The position numbers and the translations under genes are program-made. From NCBI GenBank assembly GCA_023897205.1, contig JAHWDD010000008.1, positions 2,728,001-2,792,000 of the forward strand: 64,000 bases of DNA. Direction: 5' to 3'. Every line of letters starts with the position of its first letter. The stretch's first letter is position 1. Below, in pieces: positions 21,420 to 31,271 of this stretch. Below the pieces are notes generated by a model, which worked only from the letters and a program-made list of their open reading frames with translations, made no database searches and had not been told where the DNA came from. This DNA is from Exophiala sp. HKRS030 (taxonomy: Eukaryota > Ascomycota > Eurotiomycetes > Chaetothyriales > Herpotrichiellaceae).

Positions 21420-21845
21420 ATTTCAGTCACGTACACAGGCCCGCACCATTCGAGACAATACGTACACCCGACAGCCACTCGCGGTTCCGTCGCTAAATGG
21501 ATCTGTTGAGGAGTATCCTTGCTGTTCGATGAGGTCTTCAACCGCCGCCTCCCGTTTCGCCATGTCAAACTGCGAACAGACTCGGCCCCGCAAGTTAAAG
21601 GGCGTTCAGTGCCTCCGGTCCTGGAAAACAGTCTTGATGAGTTAAGTGTAGGCGGCAATGCACTCATCCACGTCCATCTCCAGTCGGCCAAGCATGATCG
21701 TAAAGAGGCTATCACACCGTATTAACGCACCTATACCGGTATATAAGGCGGGGAATAAGGCAGGGAGTAAGGTAGAGAAGGTAAGCTTACCTTCCAGTAC
21801 TGGTGGCCCCAATAAGATCGAACAGTTCGCACGGCTTGAGCGCCG
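21420..21845 (-). pseudogene. Decayed patatin-like phospholipase fragment
   Basis: On the minus strand, LKPCELFDLIGATSTG (from 21840) is followed by an intron-like GTAAGC..ATAG stretch and then FTIMLGRLEMDVDECIAAYT, stop, LIKTVFQDRR, stop, and after a small shift FNLRGRV..QFDMAKREAAVEDLIE..GYSSTDPFSDG..SGC. This is the core of fungal patatins that sit in NLR-like and single-domain lipases: the GxSxG nucleophile elbow (here ATSTG, Ser kept, first Gly changed to Ala) and the hallmark LGRLEMDVDECI. The stop codons could come from CAA or CGA by C-to-T change, and the interior stretch is TpA-rich, so RIP may have helped kill it. The N-terminal DGGG motif is missing where the relic abuts the end of the decarboxylase gene. 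Confidence 0.75.
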
Positions 21846-21862
21846 GCGCGCCGCTGGCCCGA

Positions 21863-22921
21863 TCATCTCCCCTTGATAGCTTTCCCAAGGCTCATTCCGA
21901 CTTCTACATCCATCATCACCAAACGACGACTCACGCTGAGGAGGTCTTCATCAAATTGAATCTTGCCCTGCTCAAATGCTACTATAATGCTCGACCCGCC
22001 AAATTGGAATAGGCCAATCTCATCACCCTTTTCCAACCTTGTTCCAGCTTGCTGACATCGAGTGTTTATTTCGACGGTGCCAACATTGGTGGCACCGATG
22101 GCCACGAAGAGAACTCTGCCGAACTCTTCGGAGTTGATGCAAAGAGCACATCGAGCATTCGTTGTCAAGATGTCCACGTCGCTTCTCAAACAAAGCGGAT
22201 CGACTTGATAATACTCTCCCGGTATACGCTTATACCATTCAATTGTGCCATTCACTGGAGAATGGTACCGATGATAGTCTTGTGGGCTTAATCTGAAGCT
22301 GGCGATGGCTCCGTTGTGCCACGGCTCTGCTTTGCTCTGATCCTGTATGAGGTTTGCGATGGTAAAGTGCCTACCCTTTACCCATAACTCCTTTGTTTGT
22401 GCCACTGTAGGGTAGACAACTAGCCGACAATCGGCTACGACGACTGCCTTTGTGGGATCATCCTTTGCAAAAATAGGCCGCGAGCCGGGCCTGTGCTGTC
22501 GAACGAAGAAATCCTCAAACGTTTCATATGCTGTAATATCGGATGGTATGAAATCGTCCATGTTGATGTGATAGAAGTCGACGAATGTTGATATTTGCGA
22601 TGCAGACTTTTTTGTGCCTTCATCTTTTCCTGCATAATTTGTTAATCCGACTTTTGCACATAGATACGATGGCTGGGACTTACCGGCTTTGATGGTCTTT
22701 TCATGAAGCCACAGGCGAAGCAAGTGCGTACGATCCAGCCACTCCACAGCACGACTAAACAGCAACCAGAGCTTCAGTTTCTTCCACAAGGGCTGTTGTT
22801 CTCTCCGATATTTCCCTGTCTTTCGATCCAGGCATTTCCAGCCTACTTCGCGGTTCTGGACCAGTTTGATCGTAGACAGGGCATAGTCCGAAGCTCGGTG
22901 CAACCACTGAAGGATAAACAT
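21863..22921 (-). CDS. Phosphatidylserine decarboxylase
   Basis: Two exons, 22921-22684 and 22629-21863, give 334 residues. The 54-nt intron (GTAAGT..GCAG) is a multiple of three without a stop, so a single open frame reads through it and adds 18 unlikely residues. Family motifs: PGSRP near 128-131, VVVADCRLVV with the catalytic Asp near 146, WVKGRHFTI, FRLSPQDYHRYHSPV with the active His, GEYYQVDP and FGGSSIIVAFEQGKI, where self-cleavage should occur before the Ser of GGSS at 290-293 to make the pyruvoyl group (GGST is the usual form). It lacks a C2 domain and a clear mitochondrial presequence, which fits the short fungal forms and not the mitochondrial Psd1 or C2-bearing Psd2. The reaction is phosphatidylserine to phosphatidylethanolamine plus CO2. 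The stop lies directly beside the patatin relic. Confidence 0.88.
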   Translation of the reverse strand: MFILQWLHRASDYALSTIKLVQNREVGWKCLDRKTGKYRREQQPLWKKLKLWLLFSRAVEWLDRTHLLRLWLHEKTIKAGKSQPSYLCAKVGLTNYAGKDEGTKKSASQISTFVDFYHINMDDFIPSDITAYETFEDFFVRQHRPGSRPIFAKDDPTKAVVVADCRLVVYPTVAQTKELWVKGRHFTIANLIQDQSKAEPWHNGAIASFRLSPQDYHRYHSPVNGTIEWYKRIPGEYYQVDPLCLRSDVDILTTNARCALCINSEEFGRVLFVAIGATNVGTVEINTRCQQAGTRLEKGDEIGLFQFGGSSIIVAFEQGKIQFDEDLLSVSRRLVMMDVEVGMSLGKAIKGR

Positions 22922-23899
22922 GGCGTATAAGTCGTAGATATGCCAAAACCACCAACAAAAGTGACAATTATCAAGTGCTGCGGAAAAGCTGCCAGAAGAT
23001 GGCGATCTAATAGCTTAAAGGGCTATGACGTTACCGTTTATAACGTTGAGGACCGTACTGCGATGCTCTTGGAAGTTTTCTCCGAGTACTCGAACTGCTA
23101 TGGGCCTAAGTGATCTCCCTAATTAGGTCACACCAGCTCATTACGCAAGATATTTGAGCTTTTACCTGCTGCGCATAATTTTTCTTCGCACTGATAAGTC
23201 TCTTGTCTGGAGATGGACATTAGATTCGTTCTACCAATCTAATGAAAATGGCAGCCGAACGGGAATTCTCGGCTCTAAAGGAGCAAGGCTAATTATGCCT
23301 TCCTTCAGCCTAGAAAAGGGACAGATCATAGTATTTATAAACATATTAACAAATATAAGAGAATGATGGCGCTGGAGCAGGATAAGAGAATACTCAAAGA
23401 ATGGGCCAAATTAGTGTGCGGTACAAAAGGTGTGATAGAAGTGGAAGTACCAGGGTTCTATTCCACCACGCCTGGATGTCGTTGACAAAATGGCTTTCGG
23501 GCTCCAGAGCTGATTTGGGCTCTCGGCAGTACTCGAGTCACGTGGAAATCTACCCAGGTCTGCTTGCATGTATCCTCGAACCTATGTACAGTAACGTGGG
23601 ATCGGGAAATTCCAGCGTCCTTTGATATTCGTCGCCCACTCTCTCCACTGCATCCTGGTGAAACAAGTATGGCGAGACGGGCAGTTGAACTGAATTATGG
23701 CGGAAGATAACGCCGGATCGACGTTGACATCATGGTGCGTCCTCAAGTTTGCAGCCGGGACCCACCTACCAAACAGCTGGGACACATCTGAGGCTCAGAA
23801 TTAGGCAGGGTTTCTTTCGAAGATATTCAAGAGAGCTGACAGCAACCCTACGGCAGCATTTGAAGCCCGAACATACCGGCACTCACGAATTTGGCAGCC
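22922..23899. other. Divergent spacer between the decarboxylase and an SDR
   Basis: Nothing coding is supported. A GTCACGTGG box lies near 23535, about 365 bp before the SDR start. Composition from 22990 to 23400 is AT-richer than the neighbours. Confidence 0.45.
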
Positions 23900-24799
23900 A
23901 TGTCGCAACCTCCAAGCACGCACCCGGACCAGGACTCTGCAAATATCCCGACCAAATTGCCCGACCCGCATCAAAATCCCCGGCGTTTCCGAGAGTTCAG
24001 TCTACAAGACAAGGTGTTCATCGTGACTGGAGGTGGACGAGGCCTAGGCCTGTCGCTGGCGGAGGCGCTGGTGGAGGCCGGAGGGAAGGTATACTGTCTC
24101 GACCGACTGGATGAGCCGGACGACGAGTTCAAGAAAGTAGCAGACCAGTTGGCGACGTCGTTTGAGGGGTCGCTGCACTATGAGCACATGGATGTGCGCG
24201 ACACGGAGCATCTCGAACGCACGGTGGAGGCGATTGCGACGGAGCACTCACGGCTTGACGGGCTGATCGCGGCGGCCGGGGTGCAACATATCAGTCCGGC
24301 ACTGGATTACCCAGCAGACGAGATCATGGGGATGATGGACATCAACTTCAAAGGGGTCTTTAGTGCGGCGGTGGCATGCGCGCGGCAGATGATCCGGTTC
24401 CGGTGCAAGGGAAGCATTGTCATGGTCGCCAGCATGAGCGGGTTGGTGGCCAACAAGGGCCTCATCACGAGTGTGTACAACTCCAGCAAGGCCGCCGTGA
24501 TCCAGCTGGCCAAGAACATGGCCATGGAGTGGGGCAAGTCGATTCTGAAGGATGATGGTTCTGTCGAGGGCGGTATTCGTGTTAACGCCCTGTGTCCCGG
24601 TCACATCATCACGCCCATGGTCGAGAAGAACTTCGAGGAAGTGGCCGGGTTGAAGGAGACGTGGGAGAAGGAGAACATGTTAGGAAGGCTCTCGTCCCCG
24701 AACGAATACCGGGGCGCGGCGCTGTTCTTGCTCAGCGAAGCCAGCAGCTTCATGACGGGCACGTCGTTGGTGATTGATGGAGGTCATACAGCATGGTAA
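23900..24799 (+). CDS. Short-chain dehydrogenase/reductase (polyol/sorbose reductase-like)
   Basis: The ATG at 23900 (three codons inside a longer frame starting with TTG) gives 299 residues without introns. A disordered N-terminal 32 residues (Pro/Gln/Asp-rich) precede the Rossmann fold: TGGGRGLG at 43-50, acidic DVRD at 98-101, AAAG at 124-127, catalytic Ser near 178-180, YNSSK at 193-197 and the C-terminal GTSLVIDGGHTAW. This resembles fungal mannitol/arabinitol dehydrogenases and Sou1-type sorbose reductases, but the substrate is not fixed by sequence. Cytosolic NAD(P)H enzyme. Third codon positions are very GC-rich from about 24040 to 24800, unlike the neighbouring genes. That also creates long antisense open frames, which I ignore. 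Confidence 0.87.
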   Translation: MSQPPSTHPDQDSANIPTKLPDPHQNPRRFREFSLQDKVFIVTGGGRGLGLSLAEALVEAGGKVYCLDRLDEPDDEFKKVADQLATSFEGSLHYEHMDVRDTEHLERTVEAIATEHSRLDGLIAAAGVQHISPALDYPADEIMGMMDINFKGVFSAAVACARQMIRFRCKGSIVMVASMSGLVANKGLITSVYNSSKAAVIQLAKNMAMEWGKSILKDDGSVEGGIRVNALCPGHIITPMVEKNFEEVAGLKETWEKENMLGRLSSPNEYRGAALFLLSEASSFMTGTSLVIDGGHTAW

Positions 24800-24940
24800 C
24801 CGAAGAGAGAGAGTGTGTGTGAAAAATAGAGTGCGTGTGTAGGTGTCTGTTCAACAATACAAGGCCCCTTGATAGCTAGCGATAAGAGAGAATAGTGTTG
24901 GAATAACGAAATATATAGATTAGTAGGACTTTGGCACTAT

Positions 24941-24961
24941 TAACTACCTACAAGGTAGTTA
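24941..24961. repeat. Perfect hairpin TAACTACCT / AGGTAGTTA
   Basis: Nine-base arms are separated by a three-base loop (ACA). The arms carry the CTACCT/AGGTAG motif that recurs in other spacers of this window. It lies about 140 nt past the SDR stop, so it could act at the transcript 3' end, or be a small mobile-element footprint. Confidence 0.5.
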
Positions 24962-24995
24962 GTCTGTTTCTTAGGCTGGACTAACCCGATCATCA

Positions 24996-25005
24996 GTCAC
25001 GTGAC
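24996..25005. promoter_or_regulatory. GTCACGTGAC palindrome
   Basis: A perfect ten-base E-box palindrome about 600 bp upstream of the coiled-coil gene. The CACGTG core is bound by bHLH factors in fungi. Function here is inferred. Confidence 0.35.
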
Positions 25006-25601
25006 ACACGGGCTCGGGTTAGAGCGGCGAGGCACATGATAGGCTCAGGTCCAAAGGTGAAATGCGGAATCTCATTACATGGAGATGTCTGGATTCTCGC
25101 AGATCCGCGGATAGTCCTCTATCAAGTCAGTTCGTGATCGTTCCCATGTAAATCAATATGTTTGTTGAAGCTTCAAACCTGAAAAGTTTGATGCGGGAAT
25201 CGGGAGGCCCACACTTAGCACAATCGCGCCAACATTAACTACTCCGTCGTTCAAGAGACAAATACCCTTTACTCTTCGACAGGTTTCGTGTCAACGGGGA
25301 ACTTGCTTCAAAGTAATCTTAAGCCTAATGATGAAGAACGATAAAGGACATTAATTTGTAATAGTTGGCACGCGTCGATTGATACACTCGGACACATTCA
25401 CTGCATTTGTCGTAACAAGGAAGGTGCCACCCGAGACTATGGAAGGGTCGCGTCACCAACCCTTTCCAACCTCCACGATCGCACGAAACCTGAAAAGGAA
25501 CCAGATAGCATAGCGCGGGTCACCGCCTTATTGCTTCAAGCAGTCATACCAAGTCAATACACGGAGAACGAACGAAGAAGAATTATTGCACCACTTCCAT
25601 C

Positions 25602-26933
25602 ATGTTGAGGGGCGAAGTTGATATTGATTTCTTGACGGTCAAGCCACGTTCAACGGCCGTGCATGTCAAAGCACAGCACGAGACATTGTCAAGCCGGCCA
25701 ACAGACGGTGGGATCCACCCAAATAATGCTCAATCAAATTCATCACCGCTTGAAAGCGTTCGCGCCGACTACTTACGAGCGCTCGAAGCCAATCAGGAAG
25801 CTAGACGTCGTTATGCGGATGCGGTAGCGGAAGCTCGCCAGGCAACTCGCAGCCCAGCAATCGACCTCCGCAGTGGTGAGAGAACGAGATCGGTCGCTTT
25901 ACTGGACAGAAGGCGTGAGGTGCTACGATTGCAGAGGCAACACGCAAGGCTTGTCGGGCTCAAGGATGATCTGGAGGGCATGAAGCTCTCACAAGGTGTG
26001 ACGGCACTCAATATCACGGAGACTACAGTGGGTTCAGATCTAGAGCACGAGGGCCGTGAAGTCGAGATTGAGACTGCAAAGGATTCGGTTGCACGACTGA
26101 TCTCGAATCTTGAGATTGCGGTTGTTCAAGCACGACACCAGGCTAAGCGTCAGGAAGCGATACTGGACGCCACGAGACAGGCGCAGAACGAGTCGAGTCA
26201 GCCAGATGTAAGGAAAAGGCTGACAGCAATGCTAGAGACTCGTCATCAGCTTACGACATGGCTAGAAGACAGTCTGGAGAAATGTCAGGCCGAGAATGAC
26301 GAACAGGGAGAACCGTCGGCTAGAGACTGTTCAAGTATCGATCTCCCTTCTTGGGAGCATATGATTGACCAGCAGTATGAGAGTTATCTGAATGCACGGG
26401 AACGAGTCATTAGCCTTGGCTCAGCAATTCGGGCTGAGCTACCAGATGTGCCCGGGACTGCTGCGGCGGAGAGACCTGCACTGACAGAGAGAAGTCAAAG
26501 TTCTAGAGACGGAACATCAAATCATGGTCATGATGTACTTGGTCTTGTTGAACAAAGACTCATACCAGCGAGAGAGCAAGAGAATGTCACAAATGCTCAC
26601 CGAACCATGTTGCAAGAGCAGCAGTCGAGCCAAAACAAGAATATGATTAATATGCTTGAGAGATTGAGTGATGAAAGTCAGCTCCTGCAGGCGTTTCCTA
26701 TACTGGCACATTCAGGACGCTTCAAACATGTGACGACAGTGATGGGGAAGGTCGATGAACGTTCTCAGGATGAGCTCTCTCAGTGGATTGATCCTTGGCT
26801 TTTCGCAGCAGAAGCTGCCGACATCTCCTCGGCGGCTACGATGGACATGCACTTGAAACGAGGCACAGAGGCAATGGAATCTGTTTCACGGAGTTTGAAT
26901 GAATTGCGATTATCACGAGACACAAGTGGTTGA
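25602..26933 (+). CDS. Predicted coiled-coil protein of unknown function
   Basis: The ATG at 25602 gives 443 residues without introns. I do not recognise a named family. Heptad-like, Arg/Glu/Leu-rich helices occupy about residues 50-125 (YLRALEANQEARRRYADAV, LRLQRQHARLVGLKDDLEG), 155-200 (SVARLISNLEIAVVQARHQ) and 215-245 (MLETRHQLTTWLEDSLEK). A linker rich in Ser, Glu and Pro follows, then a C-terminal helical segment (NKNMINMLERLSDESQLLQ, ELSQWIDPWLFAAEAA). This alternation resembles structural or kinetochore/spindle-associated proteins, but no motif proves that. There are no membrane segments or signal peptide. It is convergent with the PEBP gene, 72 nt apart. Confidence 0.7.
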   Translation: MLRGEVDIDFLTVKPRSTAVHVKAQHETLSSRPTDGGIHPNNAQSNSSPLESVRADYLRALEANQEARRRYADAVAEARQATRSPAIDLRSGERTRSVALLDRRREVLRLQRQHARLVGLKDDLEGMKLSQGVTALNITETTVGSDLEHEGREVEIETAKDSVARLISNLEIAVVQARHQAKRQEAILDATRQAQNESSQPDVRKRLTAMLETRHQLTTWLEDSLEKCQAENDEQGEPSARDCSSIDLPSWEHMIDQQYESYLNARERVISLGSAIRAELPDVPGTAAAERPALTERSQSSRDGTSNHGHDVLGLVEQRLIPAREQENVTNAHRTMLQEQQSSQNKNMINMLERLSDESQLLQAFPILAHSGRFKHVTTVMGKVDERSQDELSQWIDPWLFAAEAADISSAATMDMHLKRGTEAMESVSRSLNELRLSRDTSG

Positions 26934-27005
26934 GGAGCGAATTTGGGCTCTGATGCACATCCTGTGACTGGAGAAACCGAGCATTTCACGGGTTGGAACA
27001 GCCAG

Positions 27006-27724
27006 CTACTGCTTCTCATTCTGGGCGAAAAAGAAGTTTGCTCCCACGACAGCCAGGTCGTTCTCTTCGGCCCAGTCCCGCACACCGTGTCTGACTTTGC
27101 CATAACCCCAGTGCTGCCTATCCGCTGGGGTTGTGAGATCTGAAGAATCTCCCTCAAGCAAGACAAAGACATATCGATGTGGCCCGGTCTTTGGAGGTGG
27201 TCCTGGAGGGAGATAGGCCTCGATTTCCCCGATTTTCCCTTGAGAGTCTCTGACAAGTCAGATTCGTCAAAGGACGATGACAGGTCAGGAGCAGATATTG
27301 TCAAATTGGTGATGATCCAATGACACATTTCAGACCATTTGGGATCATCTCTCGATTTTGCATCTGGATCAGTGAGGGCCAGCGTAAAGGTGAGATTCTT
27401 GGACTCTAAAGCCGGTGCTCTGGCTGAGCTCAAGGTATGGATGGTGAAGACAGGCCTCTTTGAGACAAAAGGTACGGGGATGTCGTTACCAAGTCGAACG
27501 GACTCGTGATGTTTGGGGTATTTGATATCGAGGTAGTATTCTGGGGTGAAGTCGTCAAGGACATCACCAATGACTTTGTTGAGTTTGAGAACGTCTCGGA
27601 TCGAGTCTTTGAGGGAATAATCATCCTCAATGATCATTTGATGGCCTGGACCGTCTATCGGATGTGCAAAACGGCCGTTGGCCATCATGACGCAAGTCCA
27701 TAGCAAGTTTGGAATAAGCTTCAT
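27006..27724 (-). pseudogene. Secreted PEBP / TFS1-like protein gene with a one-base frameshift
   Basis: The ATG at 27724 begins a signal peptide (MKLIPNLLWTCVMMANGRFA). The phosphatidylethanolamine-binding fold follows: YYLDIKYPKHHESVRLGNDI, LTFTLALTDPDAKSRDDPKW with the conserved DPDA anion-site loop, and CHWIITNL. At 27233-27236 (a run of four T on the plus strand) one base appears missing. Past it, the other register continues the family exactly: EIEAYLPPGPPPKTGPHRYVFVLLEG (with GPHRY, the second conserved motif), HWGYGKVRHGVRDWAEEN and VGANFFFAQNEKQ, ending at 27006. Intact relatives bind anionic ligands or inhibit carboxypeptidase Y. Because both halves are well conserved and the break sits in a homopolymer, an assembly error is at least as likely as a dead gene. 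Confidence 0.78.
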
Positions 27725-28825
27725 GGTGGCTGTGGCAGAGATTTCCTTGTGTGTTATATAATATATTGTTGTTGGAACACTCTTGAGGACGACAAAAGAG
27801 CTACCTCTATAACGATTTTATCTAGACCAAGGATGTCGACTTGCTTCTGAGCCCATGTCGTAATTCACCCCGCAAAGTACTAGAGGGTAAGGTGACTCGC
27901 ATTACCGTCCAAGATTACACTACTCCATCATACCGTGATGTCCCTAGTCAGTACCTTTGCCAGGGAGGAGGCACCACGAGGCACCTAGCAGGGACGGCAG
28001 CTTAACCTTCTGTTAGCCTGTCACTCGCCATTGCCAACGACGTCAGATGTATTTGACGGAAGCCTGGGAGCGGCGAATCAGTTGAAAAGTTTGTTGTGGT
28101 TTTAGTCTGACAGTAGTACTTTCGATAAAATGCCGAGAAATGCACCTCTATACAAGCACGTGTAGGCGTGGTGTAGGCTTTCGTGCAGCCGCAGAGTGTT
28201 GGTCAGACAAGCGATTGCCCACGATGACTGACTTTGACTGACCCGAGCTACTTTCTCCGATCTTGGTAGCCTCGGCCACCAGGGGCATGGCATTGTCCTG
28301 ACTCTAGTTATGCCCAGGCACCTGCCAGGTGTCCTCTGGGAGTCTTCCAGGTGCCCCCGCTGCCTCACTCCCTCCCTAGCACCTCCGTATGACTGTCGTG
28401 GACGGTACAATTAACTAACCCAGGCACCTACCAGGCACTCCCTTAAGTAGCGTGTCTCCCGACTCCCGAATCTCGACTGACTTGCCTCGTGCTCAACCCG
28501 CGTTTCTCTTCTGCCATACTAATTCCTCCGTACCTAACAACTTACTGCATTTACTGCATTTGCACTTGCACTCGCTGCGCTGCTACACAAACAAGATCGA
28601 GTCCACTTGTAAACATGTGCCACTCTTGTTGATTTTTGCAACCCACCAGCTACATTTCCTTTGTATATCAGTCAACTCATCTTCTTCCAGAGGGACACGG
28701 GTCTTCAACCTCATCTACAGCCTCTCTTTCGAAATCCCTTCACCTCATCTCGCCCGCGCTGCCAACTTTTTTCCCTCGATCCTCGTTGACACAACCGCAG
28801 TCAAAATCGGCCACGGTTGTCGACA
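27725..28825. promoter_or_regulatory. Divergent spacer with repeated CAGGCACCT motif, upstream of dnm1
   Basis: Two near-copies of AGGCACCTRCCAGG occur at about 28316-28331 and 28422-28436. The last 350 nt before the dynamin ATG are pyrimidine-rich, as in many fungal 5' leaders. Open frames in the leader (28452-28829) are probably part of the untranslated region. Confidence 0.4.
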
Positions 28826-31271
28826 ATGACCACCCTCGGCGATGACCTCTTACGCACCGTCAACAAGCTTCAGGACCTTGTCTTCAACACTATCGGCAAT
28901 GACTCTCTCGATCTGCCTCAAATAGTCGTCGTCGGCTCCCAGTCCTCGGGTAAATCCTCCGTCCTCGAAAACATTGTCGGCAGAGACTTTCTTCCCCGAG
29001 GCAGTGGCATCGTTACACGTCGACCCTTGATCCTACAGCTCATCAATGTTCCAGCTGATGACGAAGATGTGAACGGCAATGGCGAGTTCCACGCGCCACA
29101 CACCCCTGCCAGTGTTGCCTCCCACGGCGAATGGGCCGAGTTTCACCATATCCCCGGTCGCAAATTCACAGACTTCAACCAAGTCCGGCATGAGATTGAG
29201 AACGAGACGGCCAGAATAGCTGGCAATAACAAAGGCATCAACAGACAACCCATCAATCTCAAAATCTACTCACCACACGTCCTGAACTTGACTTTGGTCG
29301 ACTTGCCCGGCTTGACCAAAGTCCCCATAGGAGACCAACCTGCCGATATTGAAAAGCAGACCCGAACCTTGATCTCCGAATACATTGCCAAACCTAACAG
29401 TATCGTCCTCGCTGTCTCCCCCGCCAATGTCGATATCGTTAACTCCGAAGCCCTCAAACTCGCCCGTCATGTTGATCCCATGGGAAGAAGGACAATCGGT
29501 GTCCTTACAAAGCTTGATTTGATGGACCATGGCACAAATGCCCTCGATATCCTCTCGGGACGCGTCTATCCTCTAAAACTTGGTTTCATTGGTGTCGTCA
29601 ACCGATCACAGCAGGATATTCAAACCCAAAAACCAATGTCCGAATCCCTCAAATCCGAAGCCGAATTCTTCAGACATCATCCTGCATACCGGAATATGGC
29701 CACAAGATGTGGAACACAATATCTGGCCAAAACTCTCAACACCACCTTGATGGGTCATATTCGTGACAGGCTACCAGACATCAAAGCTCGTCTGAATACA
29801 CTCATGGGTCAAACACAACAAGAACTTGCTAGCTATGGTAGCAAGCAATTCAGCGGAAAAGAGCATCGAGGTTCCTTGATCTTACAGCTGATGACCCGTT
29901 TCGCCACTTCTTTCATCTCTTCAATAGATGGCACATCGTCCGAAATCTCAACCAAAGAGCTTTGTGGAGGTGCGCGCATATATTACATCTTCAATTCCGT
30001 ATTTGGCAACTCTCTTGAAACCATCGATCCTACAACCAATCTCTCTGTTCTGGATATCCGAACTGCCATTCGAAATTCAACCGGTCCAAGACCAAGTCTC
30101 TTTGTCCCTGAATTGGCATTCGATTTATTGGTCAAGCCTCAAATCAAACTGCTGGAAATACCAAGTCAACGGTGTGTGGAGCTAGTTTATGAGGAACTGA
30201 TTAAAATTTGTCACACATGCGGCTCGACAGAGTTATCAAGATTCCCTAGATTACAAGGTAAACTTATTGAAGTCGTTTCCGATCTCTTGAGGGAACGATT
30301 GGGACCTAGCTCTACATATGTCGAGTCATTAATCTCCATCCAGCGAGCATACATCAACACCAATCATCCTAATTTCCTAGGTGCTGCCGCTGCAATGTCT
30401 TCTGTTATCGCCAGTAAGAATGAAAAAGACAAGAAGGCGGCTCAAGCAGAAGAACGGAGAAAACGAGAAAAGCAGAGACAGAGGCAACTTGGTACCAATG
30501 GGGTCGCAACCCCTGACGATGAGGAAGCAGAGAATGAAGACAAGCCAACATCCTTACCAGTACGAAAACATCCTGCTTTGACTAGAAGTATGTCACCAGC
30601 CGTTGCTCGAGATCGAGAGAATGGCAGCATCTCCGGGGCTCCTGGTGCGCGAGATTCATTCTTGAACTACTTCTTCGGGAAGGATGGTAGTATGCAATCT
30701 GGTAACATACCCTCCGCTATTTCTGCAAATCTACCAGGCGCAAGACATGTCAGCCACAGTGCAGAACCCAGTTTCTCCCAAAGCATTCGACGACCTGAAA
30801 CTCGAGGAAGCTTTACTGAGAGATCGCCAACATATGCTCCCGCCATTATTGACGATTATGGCACTGCTCCATCGGAATATGGTGGTGAATCAACTCCATT
30901 GTTTGTAAGTATAGCCCTCGTATTCTTTAGGCCTGAAGCTAATCATTAACTCACAGCCTGAACATTCTGCTGAGCCGGCCCTTACTGATCGTGAAGCTCT
31001 CGAAACGGAATTAATCCGTCGTCTCATCAGCAGTTATTTCAACATTGTGCGTGAAACAATTGCGGATCAAGTCCCTAAGGCTATCATGCATTTGCTTGTC
31101 AATCATTCACGAGATGAAGTACAAAATCGACTTGTCAGTGAATTATACAAGGAAGAATTGTTTGCCGACTTATTATACGAGGATGATGGTATCAAGAAGG
31201 AAAGAGAGAAGTGCGAGAAACTACTCGCTACCTATAAAGAGGCGGCTAAGATCGTCGGTGAAGTTTTGTAA
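28826..31271 (+). CDS. DNM1: Dynamin-related GTPase, organelle fission (Dnm1 type)
   Basis: Exon 1 (28826-30904) and exon 2 (30957-31271) join across a 52-nt intron (GTAAGT..ACAG) to give 797 residues. GTPase motifs: GSQSSGKSS at 37-45 (P loop), the conserved Thr in RRPLILQL, DLPG at 159-162 and TKLD at 228-231. A dynamin middle domain follows (to about residue 535), then a Lys/Glu/Arg-rich insert B with Ser/Pro sites, the short SFLNYFFGK block typical of Dnm1 and not Vps1, and the GTPase effector domain at about 705-797 (LIRRLISSYFNIVRETIADQVPKAIMHLLVN). The protein self-assembles on mitochondria and peroxisomes to drive fission, recruited by Fis1 and Mdv1-type adaptors. The nearest upstream TTG is not used; MTTLGDDLL is the expected start. 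Confidence 0.93.

Larger units (their letters stand above)
24800..25601. other. Intergenic with a hairpin and an E-box palindrome
   Basis: About 800 nt without a gene. Two short elements are listed separately; an ACTCCGT motif is at 25241-25247. Confidence 0.5.

Noticed and set aside
24044..24604. Long minus-strand frames opposite the second SDR
   Set aside because: A by-product of GC-rich third positions; no domain.
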